A stretch of DNA of 64,000 nt, taken from the NCBI RefSeq assembly GCF_037023745.1, contig NZ_CP146101.1, forward strand, positions 2,968,001 to 3,032,000, in the 5' to 3' direction. The translations under genes were made by a program, and so were the position numbers. The DNA comes from Streptomyces sp. SCSIO 30461 (GTDB lineage: Bacteria > Actinomycetota > Actinomycetes > Streptomycetales > Streptomycetaceae). Below, one piece after another: positions 1 to 8,273 of the stretch (its first letter is position 1; each line of letters opens with the position of its first letter). The notes below the pieces were generated by a model. That model made no database searches and was not told the origin of the DNA. It saw only the letters and a list, made by a program, of their open reading frames with translations.

Positions 1-323
1 ATCGCGTTCCGGTTCGGGACGACCGTGCTGCGCATCGTCTCGGCGCGGTAGTGGCCGTGCGGTACCTCGATGGCCGGGTCGGTCAGAGCGGAGCCGCCCA
101 GGATCCGGCCCAGCGACGTCAGGTCGACGATGTCGTGAGACAGGCCGAGCTGATCGGCCAGGCTCGCGGCGTGAGCCAGTTCCTTGACGTGGCGCTGTCC
201 GTAGTTGAACGAGAGGAGGCTCACGGCGACGCCCTCGTCGCGGAGCTTGTAGGCCGTGACGGCGCTGTCCAGGCCGCCGGAGAAGATGAGCACCGCGTGA
301 CGCGGTGCGGTAGTTCGAGGCAT
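1..323 (-). CDS. queC: 7-cyano-7-deazaguanine (preQ0) synthase QueC, 3' end beyond window
   Basis: The first 107 residues are visible; the gene runs off the left edge. QueC converts 7-carboxy-7-deazaguanine to preQ0 with ammonia and ATP, in the cytoplasm. The PP-loop ATP-binding motif FSGGLDS is at residues 14-20, followed by SFNYGQRH and, near the edge, STVVPNRNA, all typical of canonical QueC. The ATG at 321-323 is the first start in frame and has a purine-rich stretch (GGAAGG) upstream. PreQ0 can feed tRNA queuosine, 7-deazaguanine DNA modification or pyrrolopyrimidine metabolites. Partner genes would lie to the left, so the pathway cannot be decided here. It is divergent from the HTH-deformylase gene, sharing a 216-bp intergenic region. 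Confidence 0.9.
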   Translation of the reverse strand, partial: MPRTTAPRHAVLIFSGGLDSAVTAYKLRDEGVAVSLLSFNYGQRHVKELAHAASLADQLGLSHDIVDLTSLGRILGGSALTDPAIEVPHGHYRAETMRSTVVPNRNA

Positions 324-539
324 GGGTGTGCCCTTCCGAGGTCCCCCGAACCTTGTCCGGGGCAATGGTTTGTGTGGACCTGGGTCTGCTGTGCGGCGAG
401 GGAATCCGCCAGCCATACGAGCGGGGTCGGACTACCTTCGACGCCGCCTGGTACCAGTCAGCCCGAAGCGGGCAGGATGAGGCATCGGTGAGCCGCGCTC
501 ACTCACGCATTCCGCGAACTCACTTACGGGGGGCTGCAC

Positions 540-2009
540 ATGCCGGGCCAGGGAGAAGCACCGTTCGCAGCCGAGCTGAAACACTTTCGCGAGGTGCGCG
601 GCTTGTCCAAGGCGGACCTGGCCCGCCGCTTGACCATCTCGCCGTCGTACGTGAGCCATCTGGAATCCGGGAGGGAACACGGCTCCTCGGACCTGGCCCG
701 CCGTCTCGAAAAGGAACTCGACGCGGGCGGCAAGATCTGGAAGGCGTGGCAAGACGACGACGGCGGCACGCAGCCCACTCCGGAAGCTGCGGACACCTCG
801 CCCGCTGCCGGCATCCTGGTCCTGGAGGACGCCGCGGCCCTGCGCTACGAAGGCTCGGTCTACCACCTGACGATGCACCGACGCCTTCGCAACACCGGCA
901 CAGAGCCGATCACCCGCTACCTCATCCGCATCGCCGTCGACCGCTACCCCGGCGAACCAGAACGCTCCAACGCCCTCTACCGGGCCCATCCCCTCACCTG
1001 GGAAGAACTCCAGTTGGAAGCACACTGCGGCGACGAGGAAATGGGACGCGTGGTCAAGCACGACCGCGACGCCTTCAAAGAGGTCTGGCTGGAGTTCGCC
1101 AACGCGCGCACCCGCTTCCCCCTCTACCCGGGCCAGGAAGCCGCCATCACCTACAGCTATTCGGTCACTGCTGACAAATGGGGCCCCTGGTTCCAGCGAG
1201 CCGTCCGGCTCCCCACCCGCGAGCTGACCGTCAGCCTTTCCTTCCCCACCGCACTGCACCCCACCGTCTGGGGCACCGAAACCTCCCTCAGCGCCAACCA
1301 CGCACCCCTGCGCACACCCCCCACCCAGACCGCCGACGCCGACCACACGGTCTACACCTGGACGACCCTGGACCCGCCTCTCCACGCCCGATACCGCATG
1401 GAGTGGCGGCTGAAGACCAAACACCTTCAAGAAGGCGAGCCCGTGAACAACCGCACCCCCAGCGCCCGCATGGCTGCCGCCGGCATCGTCCAGGAAGGCG
1501 ACATCCTCCTCCAGACCGTCACACAGCCCTTCGATCTTCCGGCGGAGGCTGAACAGGCACGCCACGTCGTAGACGAACTCGACGCAGCGATCTCGCGAGT
1601 GAAAGAACTCCACGACTTCGGCAAGGGCATGGGAATCGCCGCCCCACAAATCGGCATCGGCCGCGCCGCCGCCGTCGTCGTCCCACCCGGAGACGGATCC
1701 ACCCCGATCGTGCTGCTCAACCCCACGGTGGCAGAGTCCTCGGCAGAGACCGACCGACAGTACGAAGGATGCCTGTCCTTCTTCGACGTCCGAGGTATCG
1801 TCCCCCGCCCCCTCCACATCGTCATCGCCCACACCGACCTCGACGGAACACCCCGGCTGACCCGCTTCGACCACGGACTGGCGCGCCTGGTCCTGCACGA
1901 AGTCGACCACCTCGACGGCAAGCTCTACCGCTCCCGCATGGAGCCCGGAACCCAGCCGATCCCCGTCGAGGAATACCGCGGAACCGGACAGAACTGGACC
2001 TATCAATGA
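540..2009 (+). CDS. XRE-type HTH regulator fused to a peptide deformylase domain
   Basis: The 489-residue protein has three parts. Residues about 9-65 form a Cro/C1-type helix-turn-helix (LSKADLARRLTISPSYVSHLESG). Residues about 100-300 are a beta-rich region I do not recognise. The C-terminus is a polypeptide deformylase domain with all three motifs: GMGIAAPQIG at 363-372, EGCLS at 409-413 (Cys metal ligand) and HEVDH at 453-457. Ordinary deformylases are about 170-220 residues and lack DNA-binding domains. The catalytic residues are intact, so it could bind metal and deformylate, or the domain could serve as a sensor. ATG 540 follows a G-rich ribosome binding site. It is divergent from queC. 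The link between DNA binding and deformylation is inference. Confidence 0.85.
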   Translation: MPGQGEAPFAAELKHFREVRGLSKADLARRLTISPSYVSHLESGREHGSSDLARRLEKELDAGGKIWKAWQDDDGGTQPTPEAADTSPAAGILVLEDAAALRYEGSVYHLTMHRRLRNTGTEPITRYLIRIAVDRYPGEPERSNALYRAHPLTWEELQLEAHCGDEEMGRVVKHDRDAFKEVWLEFANARTRFPLYPGQEAAITYSYSVTADKWGPWFQRAVRLPTRELTVSLSFPTALHPTVWGTETSLSANHAPLRTPPTQTADADHTVYTWTTLDPPLHARYRMEWRLKTKHLQEGEPVNNRTPSARMAAAGIVQEGDILLQTVTQPFDLPAEAEQARHVVDELDAAISRVKELHDFGKGMGIAAPQIGIGRAAAVVVPPGDGSTPIVLLNPTVAESSAETDRQYEGCLSFFDVRGIVPRPLHIVIAHTDLDGTPRLTRFDHGLARLVLHEVDHLDGKLYRSRMEPGTQPIPVEEYRGTGQNWTYQ

Positions 2010-2119
2010 ACACTGGCTGTTCTGGCGTCGGCACTCGATCGACCACCGAGCCGGACCGCGGCTTGGCAGGCTCGTGTCGCGGCGGAGCTTGGCCCTCCGG
2101 AGTGTTCCCTGCGGCTCGG

Positions 2120-2485
2120 TCACAGCGGTCGCTCGTAAGGCGTGTTGATCGGGTGGTGCCCCTCGAACGACTGAGCGTCAGGCGCCTGGAGGCTAGTCGT
2201 GTCCTGCTGGAGCCGCTTTAGGCCCTGCTCCGGGTCAAAGTCGCTCGATCGTGGTTCCCGCGCCCGGAATGCCTGGCCCATAGCGAGGAGCTGGCGGTGC
2301 AGGTCTCTGTGTCTGACGTGCTGGGACCACCACTCCTCGATGTGGGACGGTAATGACCAGAGTCTGTCCTTGAACGTCCGCCGAGGCGGGTTCATGACGC
2401 GTTCGATGTTGCGCAGCCTGTTCAGCTCAGCCTGAGCTTCAGGGGGCAGGCGCCAACGACCGGTTCGGAGTCGGGGGCGGGCCAT
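2120..2485 (-). CDS. hypothetical protein (121 aa)
   Basis: A basic, Arg-rich protein beginning MARPRLRTGRWRLPPEAQ; I do not recognise a domain. The ATG at 2485 shares its A with the TGA of an open frame coming from upstream (TGATG), suggesting translational coupling to the preceding zinc-finger-like gene. The sequence is charged and predicted helical (RNIERVMNPPRRTF, HRDLHRQLLAMGQAF) with no membrane segment. It lies on the accessory side of the window between the HTH-deformylase and a methyltransferase. Function unknown. Confidence 0.5.
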   Translation of the reverse strand: MARPRLRTGRWRLPPEAQAELNRLRNIERVMNPPRRTFKDRLWSLPSHIEEWWSQHVRHRDLHRQLLAMGQAFRAREPRSSDFDPEQGLKRLQQDTTSLQAPDAQSFEGHHPINTPYERPL

Positions 2486-2579
2486 CAATGGTCCTTCCAC
2501 TCTGGGTGCTTGGTCCGCGCGGCGGATGCCAGGCGGGGCTGATCGGGGTACGAGGTACGAGCGGCGCGGCGGCTTCCTG

Positions 2580-2918
2580 TCATCGCTTCGTACGTGAACG
2601 GCGTGACCTCGCGTCGTGTTTGCATGCCGCCGCACCGCGTTCGACGTCCGCCAGTGACGGCCTGCGAGGCGCCCCGCAGGCCACGCAGATGCTCGGCCAC
2701 GGCGAGTACCGGTTTCCGGGAAACCGCGTCCGCGGCCGGAAGCCGGCCTGCAGCATGGTCTCCGCGAAAGCGATCTCGTCAGGGGCCGCCGGGCCGGGTG
2801 GCGGTGGCGGAGCGGGGTCAAGGCCCCGGGTGTAGATCGGTGAGGGTGCCTCATCGGCGAAAGTCTGCCCGTCGAACAGGGCACCGAGGCTGATCCACCG
2901 GCTCTTCGATATCGGCAT
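2580..2918 (-). CDS. treble-clef-like zinc-binding protein, possibly frameshifted at its 3' end
   Basis: The 112-residue reading has MLQAGFRPRTRFPGN, then PWPSICVACGA and VERGAAACKH. This matches the PWxCxCxxCG...N/VxxGxGGCKxC pattern of small zinc-binding treble-clef repeats common in Streptomyces; one Cys of the usual set is absent. After ACKH the frame turns into Arg-rich sequence and stops at 2580. The neighbouring frame from about 2630 down to the TGA at 2485 has better Streptomyces third-position bias and ends in TGATG with the next gene, so a single indel near 2630 may have cut the original C-terminus. Role unknown; such modules often accompany nucleases. Confidence 0.5.
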   Translation of the reverse strand: MPISKSRWISLGALFDGQTFADEAPSPIYTRGLDPAPPPPPGPAAPDEIAFAETMLQAGFRPRTRFPGNRYSPWPSICVACGAPRRPSLADVERGAAACKHDARSRRSRTKR

Positions 2919-2998
2919 CGGCTCTTCCTCTCATCGGTGGGTATCGGCGATAGCGGCTCCGCGGCCCTGGCCCAGCGACCAGGCCCTGGCAGGCAGGG

Positions 2999-4267
2999 TC
3001 AGCAGGCCGGTTTGAAGGCCAGCCCGGCGAGCGCCCCTGCTGCTTGGGGAGCGAGAGCGTCGTCAGGATGGTCCTGGTGCCAGTGGTGCGTGGGTACGAG
3101 TCCCGGCGGCTCCAGGGGCCAGCCGCCGAACAGCGCTTCGACGGCGACGGCGCTTCGCGGCTTGAAGGTCAATCCCGCCCGCTGGAACGACTCGGCGAAC
3201 CGAGTCATCGGGTTCTCGTCGTCGAGGTCGGCGGCATGGGTGATGGACAGGGCGCTACCCGGGGGCAGATGCTCACGGAGCGTTTCCAAGGCCGCTGCGA
3301 CGGTCACGTCGTCTTCGACGCAGGGTAGGACGTCGTGCAGGAGCACCCCGATCGGGCGCGACCAGTCGAGGAGGTGGCGCACCCGCCCCGAGCGGAGGAA
3401 CCGCTTCATGTGCCGGATGTCGCCGATCACCCAGTCCGGCGCGAGGGGGTGCTCCTCAAGCGCGAACCGGGAGATTGCGAAGAGGCTCCTGTCGTAGTCG
3501 GCGTAGACCACCCGCGGCTTGCCCCCGTCCCGTGCCACGAGGTCGTGCAGCGCGGGATACGTGTGGCCGAACCGGCGACCGGGCTGTGGGAGCCCGCACC
3601 CCAGGTCGAGGAACTGATCAATGCCCGCATGGATGAGGCGTGCGGCGACGCCAGTCGGGTGTAAGCGGTTGATCACCGCGACGGTGGCCAGGGCCTCTGT
3701 GTCGGTACGGGCCAGCGAGCGGACGAGCTCCCTGTCGGCCGAGTAGGCGTCGTGCCCACCGAGGAGCAGGTCGTAGATCCGTCCCGCGGTCGGGGCGGCC
3801 GGTATCTCCGGGAGCGGTGTGACGGGGATACGCGGGTCCCGCCACGTCCGCTCAGTCGCGTACGCCTCCACGCCGGCGTCGTGAAAGCCCCACATGCCCG
3901 CACGCTCACGGGGCTCCGCATGCCTGGTGTGCAGGCCCCACCGGATGGTGCGCGGCCCGCTGATCGCGCCGCCGTAGCTGGCGTCTCGCAGGTCCGGGAA
4001 GCTGGTCCGGCCATCCAGAGCCAGCAGGACCTGCAGGGCCTGCCCCCACTCGGCAACCGTGACTTGGCCGGCCACCCGCTGCCCGCCCAGCGGAACGGCC
4101 AGACAGGTTGACCCGTCCTCGTCCAGCTCGATCTCCACCGCCTGTTCGAGCAGCGTCGGGTCCGCCAGCCGCCGCGCCATCAGAGCGCGTTGATCTGCGG
4201 ACCGGTCGGGGGGTTCAGCGTGGGGCATGCTCTGTTCTCCGTCTGGAATGGAGGGCAGCAGTGTCAT
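2999..4267 (-). CDS. SAM-dependent methyltransferase, DUF574 type
   Basis: The 422-residue protein has a unique N-terminal part (1-150) and a C-terminal methyltransferase domain. In the latter, GRIYDLLLGGHDAYSADREL, IDQFLDLGCGLP (SAM-binding glycine loop) and VVYADYDRSLF are characteristic of the Streptomyces DUF574/Methyltransf_19 family. Substrates of this family are not generally known. The start at 4267 overlaps the stop of the upstream small gene by 4 bp (ATGA), the last step of a coupled operon running from 5392. An internal Met (MPHAEPPDRS, 4228) is an alternative start. The products probably act in regulation or specialised metabolism, but that is inference. Confidence 0.8.
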   Translation of the reverse strand: MTLLPSIPDGEQSMPHAEPPDRSADQRALMARRLADPTLLEQAVEIELDEDGSTCLAVPLGGQRVAGQVTVAEWGQALQVLLALDGRTSFPDLRDASYGGAISGPRTIRWGLHTRHAEPRERAGMWGFHDAGVEAYATERTWRDPRIPVTPLPEIPAAPTAGRIYDLLLGGHDAYSADRELVRSLARTDTEALATVAVINRLHPTGVAARLIHAGIDQFLDLGCGLPQPGRRFGHTYPALHDLVARDGGKPRVVYADYDRSLFAISRFALEEHPLAPDWVIGDIRHMKRFLRSGRVRHLLDWSRPIGVLLHDVLPCVEDDVTVAAALETLREHLPPGSALSITHAADLDDENPMTRFAESFQRAGLTFKPRSAVAVEALFGGWPLEPPGLVPTHHWHQDHPDDALAPQAAGALAGLAFKPAC

Positions 4268-4419
4268 GTGATCACCCAGTCGGTGCGGTGGGAGCTGCCA
4301 TGCATGGGTGACGACTTGGCAGTGGCACTGGGGCTCTGTGGGGGCAGCCGCAGGTAGGTGGCGATGGCGGATTCGCTGTAGCTGTGGAACCGGTCGGCGA
4401 CTGCGTCGGTGGTCAGCAT
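4264..4419 (-). CDS. small hypothetical protein (51 aa), translationally coupled
   Basis: A short protein starting MLTTDAVADRFHSYSES. Its ATG (4419) overlaps the TGA of the upstream gene (ATGCTGA, 7 bp), and its own TGA overlaps the ATG of the methyltransferase (ATGA). That double overlap is the main evidence that it is translated. No domain is recognised. Small peptides in this position are frequent in Streptomyces clusters containing HTH/ATPase/methyltransferase genes. Confidence 0.55.
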   Translation of the reverse strand: MLTTDAVADRFHSYSESAIATYLRLPPQSPSATAKSSPMHGSSHRTDWVIT

Positions 4420-4937
4420 GCGGCTAACCCCTTCACGGTGCCGGTTTCCTCCAGACGTTCGGCGAGGGCCAGGGTGACCCGTCCGAGCCTGCGGAGAAAC
4501 GCCAGAGCCTCCCACCGGTCACCCGGTATCTCCTGCGTGCGCAGGGCGCGGGCCTCCTCGATCAGGTTGGCGATGTCCGGGTGCGCCGTGTCGACGCCGG
4601 CGCGCAGCCCACGGTTCACGAGCTGCATCAGCGCTTCGCGGAAGCGCTGGGTGAGGTCTTCGGCATCGTCGTACTCGGGTGGGGTCGCTCCGCGCTCGTC
4701 GCGCGTTCCGATGCCTGCGGCATGGTGGCTGACCTCGCTGTTCAGGACGGTGTCCAGGCCGTCGTACACGGCATCCCAGTCCACCGGCGTCCACTCGCGG
4801 ACCTTGTCCAGCAGGTGGAGGAGGCCCTGTGCCTCCATCGGGGGAGACCACGGACTTGTCGGGACGGCCGGGTCCTTGACGCGGACGGGTATCGGCCCGG
4901 TGCCCGTGGTCTGAGTCGGCACGCCGGAGTACATCAT
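4413..4937 (-). CDS. hypothetical protein, DUF6415-like (174 aa)
   Basis: It starts MMYSGVPTQTTGTG at 4937, where the ATG shares one base with the stop of the ATPase gene (TGATG). The helical core WDAVYDGLDTVLNSE...DLTQRFREALMQLVNRG...LIEEARALRTQEIP resembles the DUF6415 pattern also seen in the 5529-6023 gene, but more divergent. No signal peptide or membrane segment. It sits between the RsbW-like ATPase and the 51-aa peptide in a coupled operon. Function unknown. Confidence 0.6.
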   Translation of the reverse strand: MMYSGVPTQTTGTGPIPVRVKDPAVPTSPWSPPMEAQGLLHLLDKVREWTPVDWDAVYDGLDTVLNSEVSHHAAGIGTRDERGATPPEYDDAEDLTQRFREALMQLVNRGLRAGVDTAHPDIANLIEEARALRTQEIPGDRWEALAFLRRLGRVTLALAERLEETGTVKGLAAC

Positions 4938-5392
4938 CAACACGGCTCCAGACTCAGCTCGCACCACGTGCTGGCGCCGCCGTCCTCGACACCGAAGCCG
5001 CCCCGTCGGCGCTCCGCGATCGCCTTCACGAGGATGAGGCCGCGGCCGTGTTCGTCGACATCTCTGGGCGGCTGAGGCTTTGGGGCGTGACGGCGGGGAA
5101 CGCCGTCGTGCACGTCGATGCGCAGGAACCCGTCGCGCAGCGAGATGGAGACGGTGATCTTTCGACCGCCGCTGTGCATGATGGAGTTGGTCGCCAGCTC
5201 GGAGACGATCAGGATCGCCTCGTCGGCAACGGGCGCCAGCTCGGAGGCGCTCAGACACAGCCGGGTCAGATTCCGGATCACGCCGACCTTCCTGCTGTCC
5301 TCGGGCGGCGGGGCCTCGTCCGGAGGGCGTTTCGCGATCCGGAACGTGGAACTCATCAGGGCGCAGTCGGCCCGTACGGCAGTCGTTGTCAT
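4937..5392 (-). CDS. RsbW-like ATP-binding protein (anti-sigma-factor type HATPase)
   Basis: The 151-residue protein is a GHKL ATPase of the HATPase_c_2 type. Visible motifs are VSELATNSIMHSGG (N-box) and DEHGRGLILVKAIAERRG (G-box), with HDGVPR between. Streptomyces genomes have dozens of such single-domain ATPases related to anti-sigma factors; few have known partners. The ATG at 5392 was chosen because the upstream extension is not conserved-looking. It is followed with a 1-base overlap by the 4413-4937 gene, and lies 136 bp after the DUF6415 gene on the same strand. Confidence 0.8.
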   Translation of the reverse strand: MTTTAVRADCALMSSTFRIAKRPPDEAPPPEDSRKVGVIRNLTRLCLSASELAPVADEAILIVSELATNSIMHSGGRKITVSISLRDGFLRIDVHDGVPRRHAPKPQPPRDVDEHGRGLILVKAIAERRRGGFGVEDGGASTWCELSLEPC

Positions 5393-5528
5393 CACGTCCT
5401 CTGGGATGTTCGGATGTCCGCCCGGAGTGTGGATACCGCCCTGCTGTGAGGGCGCCGGACAGCGTCGGTGGCGACCGTCCACGTCATGGATTCGAGGGTT
5501 CGCGTGATCAGAAGGGCACTCGTCGCCC

Positions 5529-6023
5529 TCATGGCCGGGGCAGCGACGCTGCCAAGACCAAGCAGGCGATGGCGACCGCGAAGACCGTGCCGCTCAGCGC
5601 GTTGAGCCGCGACTTTCCCCAACGTCTTCCCCGCGCGGACTCCACCGGGCTGGTGCCGCGGGAGCGCACGGTCGCGACCAGCTCCTGGGTCGCTTCGGCG
5701 AGCCTGACCAGATACACCCTGCTCGGCATGTAGCCGTCAGGCACACTTTGCGAGCCGAGCTGCCGCGCACGCCACAAGATCGGCTCTTCCCGCGCTGCCA
5801 AGAACCCGAGTTGGCTGATGTGGCCGCGCAGGCGCCGTACGAGTTCCTCCACGTCGGCGGCACTCTCCGGCAGCCGGGAGTCTTCGTCCAGCACCAGGGC
5901 GACCGTCTCCGCCGCAGCCTCCGCTTGGTTTCGCCGCGAACCCGGCTCGACGGTGACGCGATCCCGACCGCTCCGGCCGGCACGCTGAAGGGCTTCCCAG
6001 CGGGGGACCAGCGAGAGACGCAT
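5529..6023 (-). CDS. DUF6415 family protein with C-terminal membrane anchor
   Basis: The 164-residue protein carries the DUF6415 core LDEDSRLPESAADVEELVRR LRGHISQLG, then a helical region. One hydrophobic C-terminal segment (LSGTVFAVAIACLVLAASLP) suggests tail anchoring. Start at ATG 6023 (MRLSLVPRWEAL); the longer reading upstream has poor codon bias. Family members are linked to natural-product loci in Streptomyces, but no biochemical role is established. It heads the minus-strand group and is divergent from the HTH/TPR regulator at 6212. Confidence 0.7.
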   Translation of the reverse strand: MRLSLVPRWEALQRAGRSGRDRVTVEPGSRRNQAEAAAETVALVLDEDSRLPESAADVEELVRRLRGHISQLGFLAAREEPILWRARQLGSQSVPDGYMPSRVYLVRLAEATQELVATVRSRGTSPVESARGRRWGKSRLNALSGTVFAVAIACLVLAASLPRP

Positions 6024-6211
6024 GCCATAACTCCTGTTCGAGTCAAGCCAAGTTGAGTGAAAGTCGCCGCTCGGTATCGACAGATGCCTGCAAACCGAGT
6101 GATGCGGCGGATACGTTGAGCGAACCGTGAATTCCCGCAACGGGGCATGCCTGCGCGGCCCCCGAGGCCGTCAAAGGCGTCAAAGATCATTTCCGAACCA
6201 AGGGGCGGCCA

Positions 6212-7600
6212 ATGGCCCGCGAGCGAAACGTCACCCTCGCCGCGCTCCTGCGCGAAGCGGGCTGGTCCCAGCCGCAAGCAGCCGCCGCCGTCGCCCGGGT
6301 AGCCGCAGAGGCTGGGGTGCGTGACCTGGCAGCCATCTCCCGCTCGCACATCGCCATGTGGGTTCAGGGGACGCGGCCCAGCGGGAGAGCGCCTCATATC
6401 CTGCGCGAGACGCTGTCCCGCAGGCTTGGCCGCCGCCTCACCTTGGCCGACCTCGGGCTGGAAGGTGAAACTACAGGTCAAACCGACAGCGGTGCCGACT
6501 GGAGCGTCGACCCTCTGACCGTGCTGGCCGAGCTGGGAAGCGACGACCTCGATATGCACCGACGCAAGCTGCTGGCGACTGCCGCGTACTCGGCCGCCGG
6601 CCTCGCTCTGCCCACCGCCTCGTGGTGGGCAGCCGCTCCTGCCGCAGCGGCGAAGCGACCAGCGATCTCGCCCCGGCAGGTGACCGAGGCCGATATCGAC
6701 GACATCCGCGACCTGGCGGCCTTCTACTCCGCCCGGGACCAACAGCGCGGTGGAGCATCCGGACGCTCGGCCCTGGCCGGTCACCTCCGCGACGAAGCGG
6801 TGCCCCTGCTCGGCAGCCGGTTCCGCACGGAGCAGCTTCGCCGCGATACATACTCGGCTGTTGCCGAGATGACCTACCTCGCAGGCTGGATGGCCTTCGA
6901 CGCCTCCGAGCACCGTACCGCCCAGCGCTACCTCATCCTGGGTGCCCGCATCGCAGCCGAAGCCGACGACGGACCACTCGGCGGCCACATCCTGCGCGCC
7001 CTGGCGCACCAAGCCGTGGACCTCGGACACCCCCGCCGCGCACTCGCCCTGGCCGACGCCTCCATGTCCCACGGTCACTACGGCCAGGCCAGCTCCAGGG
7101 AGAAGGCCCTGCTCGCGATCGTCCACGCACGAGCCCTCGCGGCCGACGGCGACCGCACCAGAACTCTCGCAGCCATCAGCCGCGCAGAGCGGGACCTCTC
7201 CCGCGTCGACAACGACGACGCCCCCGGTCGCGTGGGCTTCTTCCAGGAAGCCTCCCTGGCTCACGAGACCGCTTGCGCGCTTCGTGACATGGGCCAGCCG
7301 TCCGACGCGGAGAGCCACTTCCAGCGCAGTGTCGCCACCCGTCGTCGTCAGCAATACGCCCGTACCCACAGCGTGACCCTCGGCTACCTTGGCGCTGTCC
7401 AGGTCCAGCAGGGCCGCCTCGACGAGGCATGCGCCACCTGGAACCAAGCCCTCGATGCCATGGCCGGCGTCCAGTCCGGCCGCGCCCGCGACGTCATCGT
7501 CCGCATACAGAGCGACCTCTCGCCCGTCCGGCAACGCGGGGGGCACCACGTCGCCGACCTCGAACGCCGGGCGCGCGACATGCTGCGCGCCATAGGCTGA
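6212..7600 (+). CDS. HTH regulator with C-terminal TPR-like repeats
   Basis: The 462-residue protein has an N-terminal helix-turn-helix-like region (LAALLREAGWSQPQAAAAVARVA and ISRSHIAMWVQG, residues 7-55). A central segment around DMHRRKLLATAAYSAAGLALP follows, then a long helical repeat region (about 240-440) with alternating Ala/Tyr/Leu pairs typical of tetratricopeptide repeats. This architecture is common for Streptomyces developmental or antibiotic regulators of the NsdA-like class. It is divergent from the DUF6415 gene, and the TsaA-like gene follows 71 bp later on the same strand. The DNA target is unknown. Confidence 0.75.
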   Translation: MARERNVTLAALLREAGWSQPQAAAAVARVAAEAGVRDLAAISRSHIAMWVQGTRPSGRAPHILRETLSRRLGRRLTLADLGLEGETTGQTDSGADWSVDPLTVLAELGSDDLDMHRRKLLATAAYSAAGLALPTASWWAAAPAAAAKRPAISPRQVTEADIDDIRDLAAFYSARDQQRGGASGRSALAGHLRDEAVPLLGSRFRTEQLRRDTYSAVAEMTYLAGWMAFDASEHRTAQRYLILGARIAAEADDGPLGGHILRALAHQAVDLGHPRRALALADASMSHGHYGQASSREKALLAIVHARALAADGDRTRTLAAISRAERDLSRVDNDDAPGRVGFFQEASLAHETACALRDMGQPSDAESHFQRSVATRRRQQYARTHSVTLGYLGAVQVQQGRLDEACATWNQALDAMAGVQSGRARDVIVRIQSDLSPVRQRGGHHVADLERRARDMLRAIG

Positions 7601-7671
7601 CCTGAGAACCGGCCCGAAGAACCGGTCGGAGAGAGCCGAACACGCGATACCAGGGAGAGGAACGAGCATCG

Positions 7672-8160
7672 ATGGCGACGTACGAGGTCGAGTCGATCGC
7701 GACAGTCGTCGGCGGCCACACCCGTGTCCAGGATGACTACCAGGGCGGAGTCGAATCGATCATCCGACTCAACGACACGTACCCCCTCGAAACACTCCAG
7801 GGCATCGAGGACTTCTCCCACCTGACGGTCACATGGCGCTTCCACCTGGCACGCCCCGAAGACGTCCAGCTCCACGCACGAAGCCCACGGGGAAACCCGC
7901 AATGGCCGGCGACCGGTACCTTCGTCCACCGCAACCACCGACGCCCCAACCAACTGGCCATCAGCTACCCACGCCTGATCAAGGTCGAAGGCCGGGACCT
8001 GGTGGTCACCGATCTCGACGCCGTCGACGGAACGCCCGTACTCGACCTCGCGCCGTACTTCGAACAGATGGGACCCCGAGGCGTGGTACACCAGCCCGCG
8101 TGGCCGGGAGAAATGCTCGACCCTTGTTACTGGAGCGACGCCGCTGGACGCGCCAAGTAG
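7672..8160 (+). CDS. TsaA/TrmO-like (UPF0066) family protein
   Basis: The 162-residue protein matches the TrmO/YaeB beta-barrel family. GTFVHRNHRRPNQLAIS corresponds to the usual GVFATRSPxRPNPIGLS, and VTDLDAVDGTPVLDLAPYF to the LDxxDGTPVLDIKPY motif. TrmO methylates the N6 of t6A37 in tRNA using SAM. Here the RPN triplet is kept but flanking residues differ, so the substrate may differ. The likely start ATG 7672 follows GGAGAGG. Part of the accessory region; it may share a transcript with the HTH/TPR gene. Confidence 0.7.
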   Translation: MATYEVESIATVVGGHTRVQDDYQGGVESIIRLNDTYPLETLQGIEDFSHLTVTWRFHLARPEDVQLHARSPRGNPQWPATGTFVHRNHRRPNQLAISYPRLIKVEGRDLVVTDLDAVDGTPVLDLAPYFEQMGPRGVVHQPAWPGEMLDPCYWSDAAGRAK

Positions 8161-8273
8161 GAACCGGGTTCTTTGGCGGGAGGCTCATCGGACAGGTCCT
8201 CGTCCTTCTCCTCAAGTCGCAGGCGTTGGCCGAGATTCTGTTGTTCGAGTTCGGTGATGCGAGCCTGCAGCAT
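8127..8273 (-). pseudogene. fragment resembling a DUF6262 (TnpC-like) coiled-coil tail
   Basis: The 48-codon reading [20 protein letters not shown] followed by EEKDEDLS looks like the C-terminal leucine-zipper part of DUF6262 proteins, which accompany tyrosine integrases in actinobacterial transposons. It overlaps the 3' end of the TsaA-like gene and begins exactly where an asparaginase fragment on the other strand begins. It therefore appears to be one side of a rearrangement junction near 8270. Identification is by motif only. Confidence 0.35.

Noticed and set aside
432..2123. Long minus-strand open frame (563 codons) opposite the HTH-deformylase gene
   Set aside because: Valine/glycine/alanine-rich antisense shadow typical of high-GC genes; the plus strand has complete deformylase motifs.
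5594..7669. 691-codon minus-strand frame
   Set aside because: Mirror of the HTH/TPR regulator and part of the DUF6415 gene in another frame; no domain and wrong codon bias.
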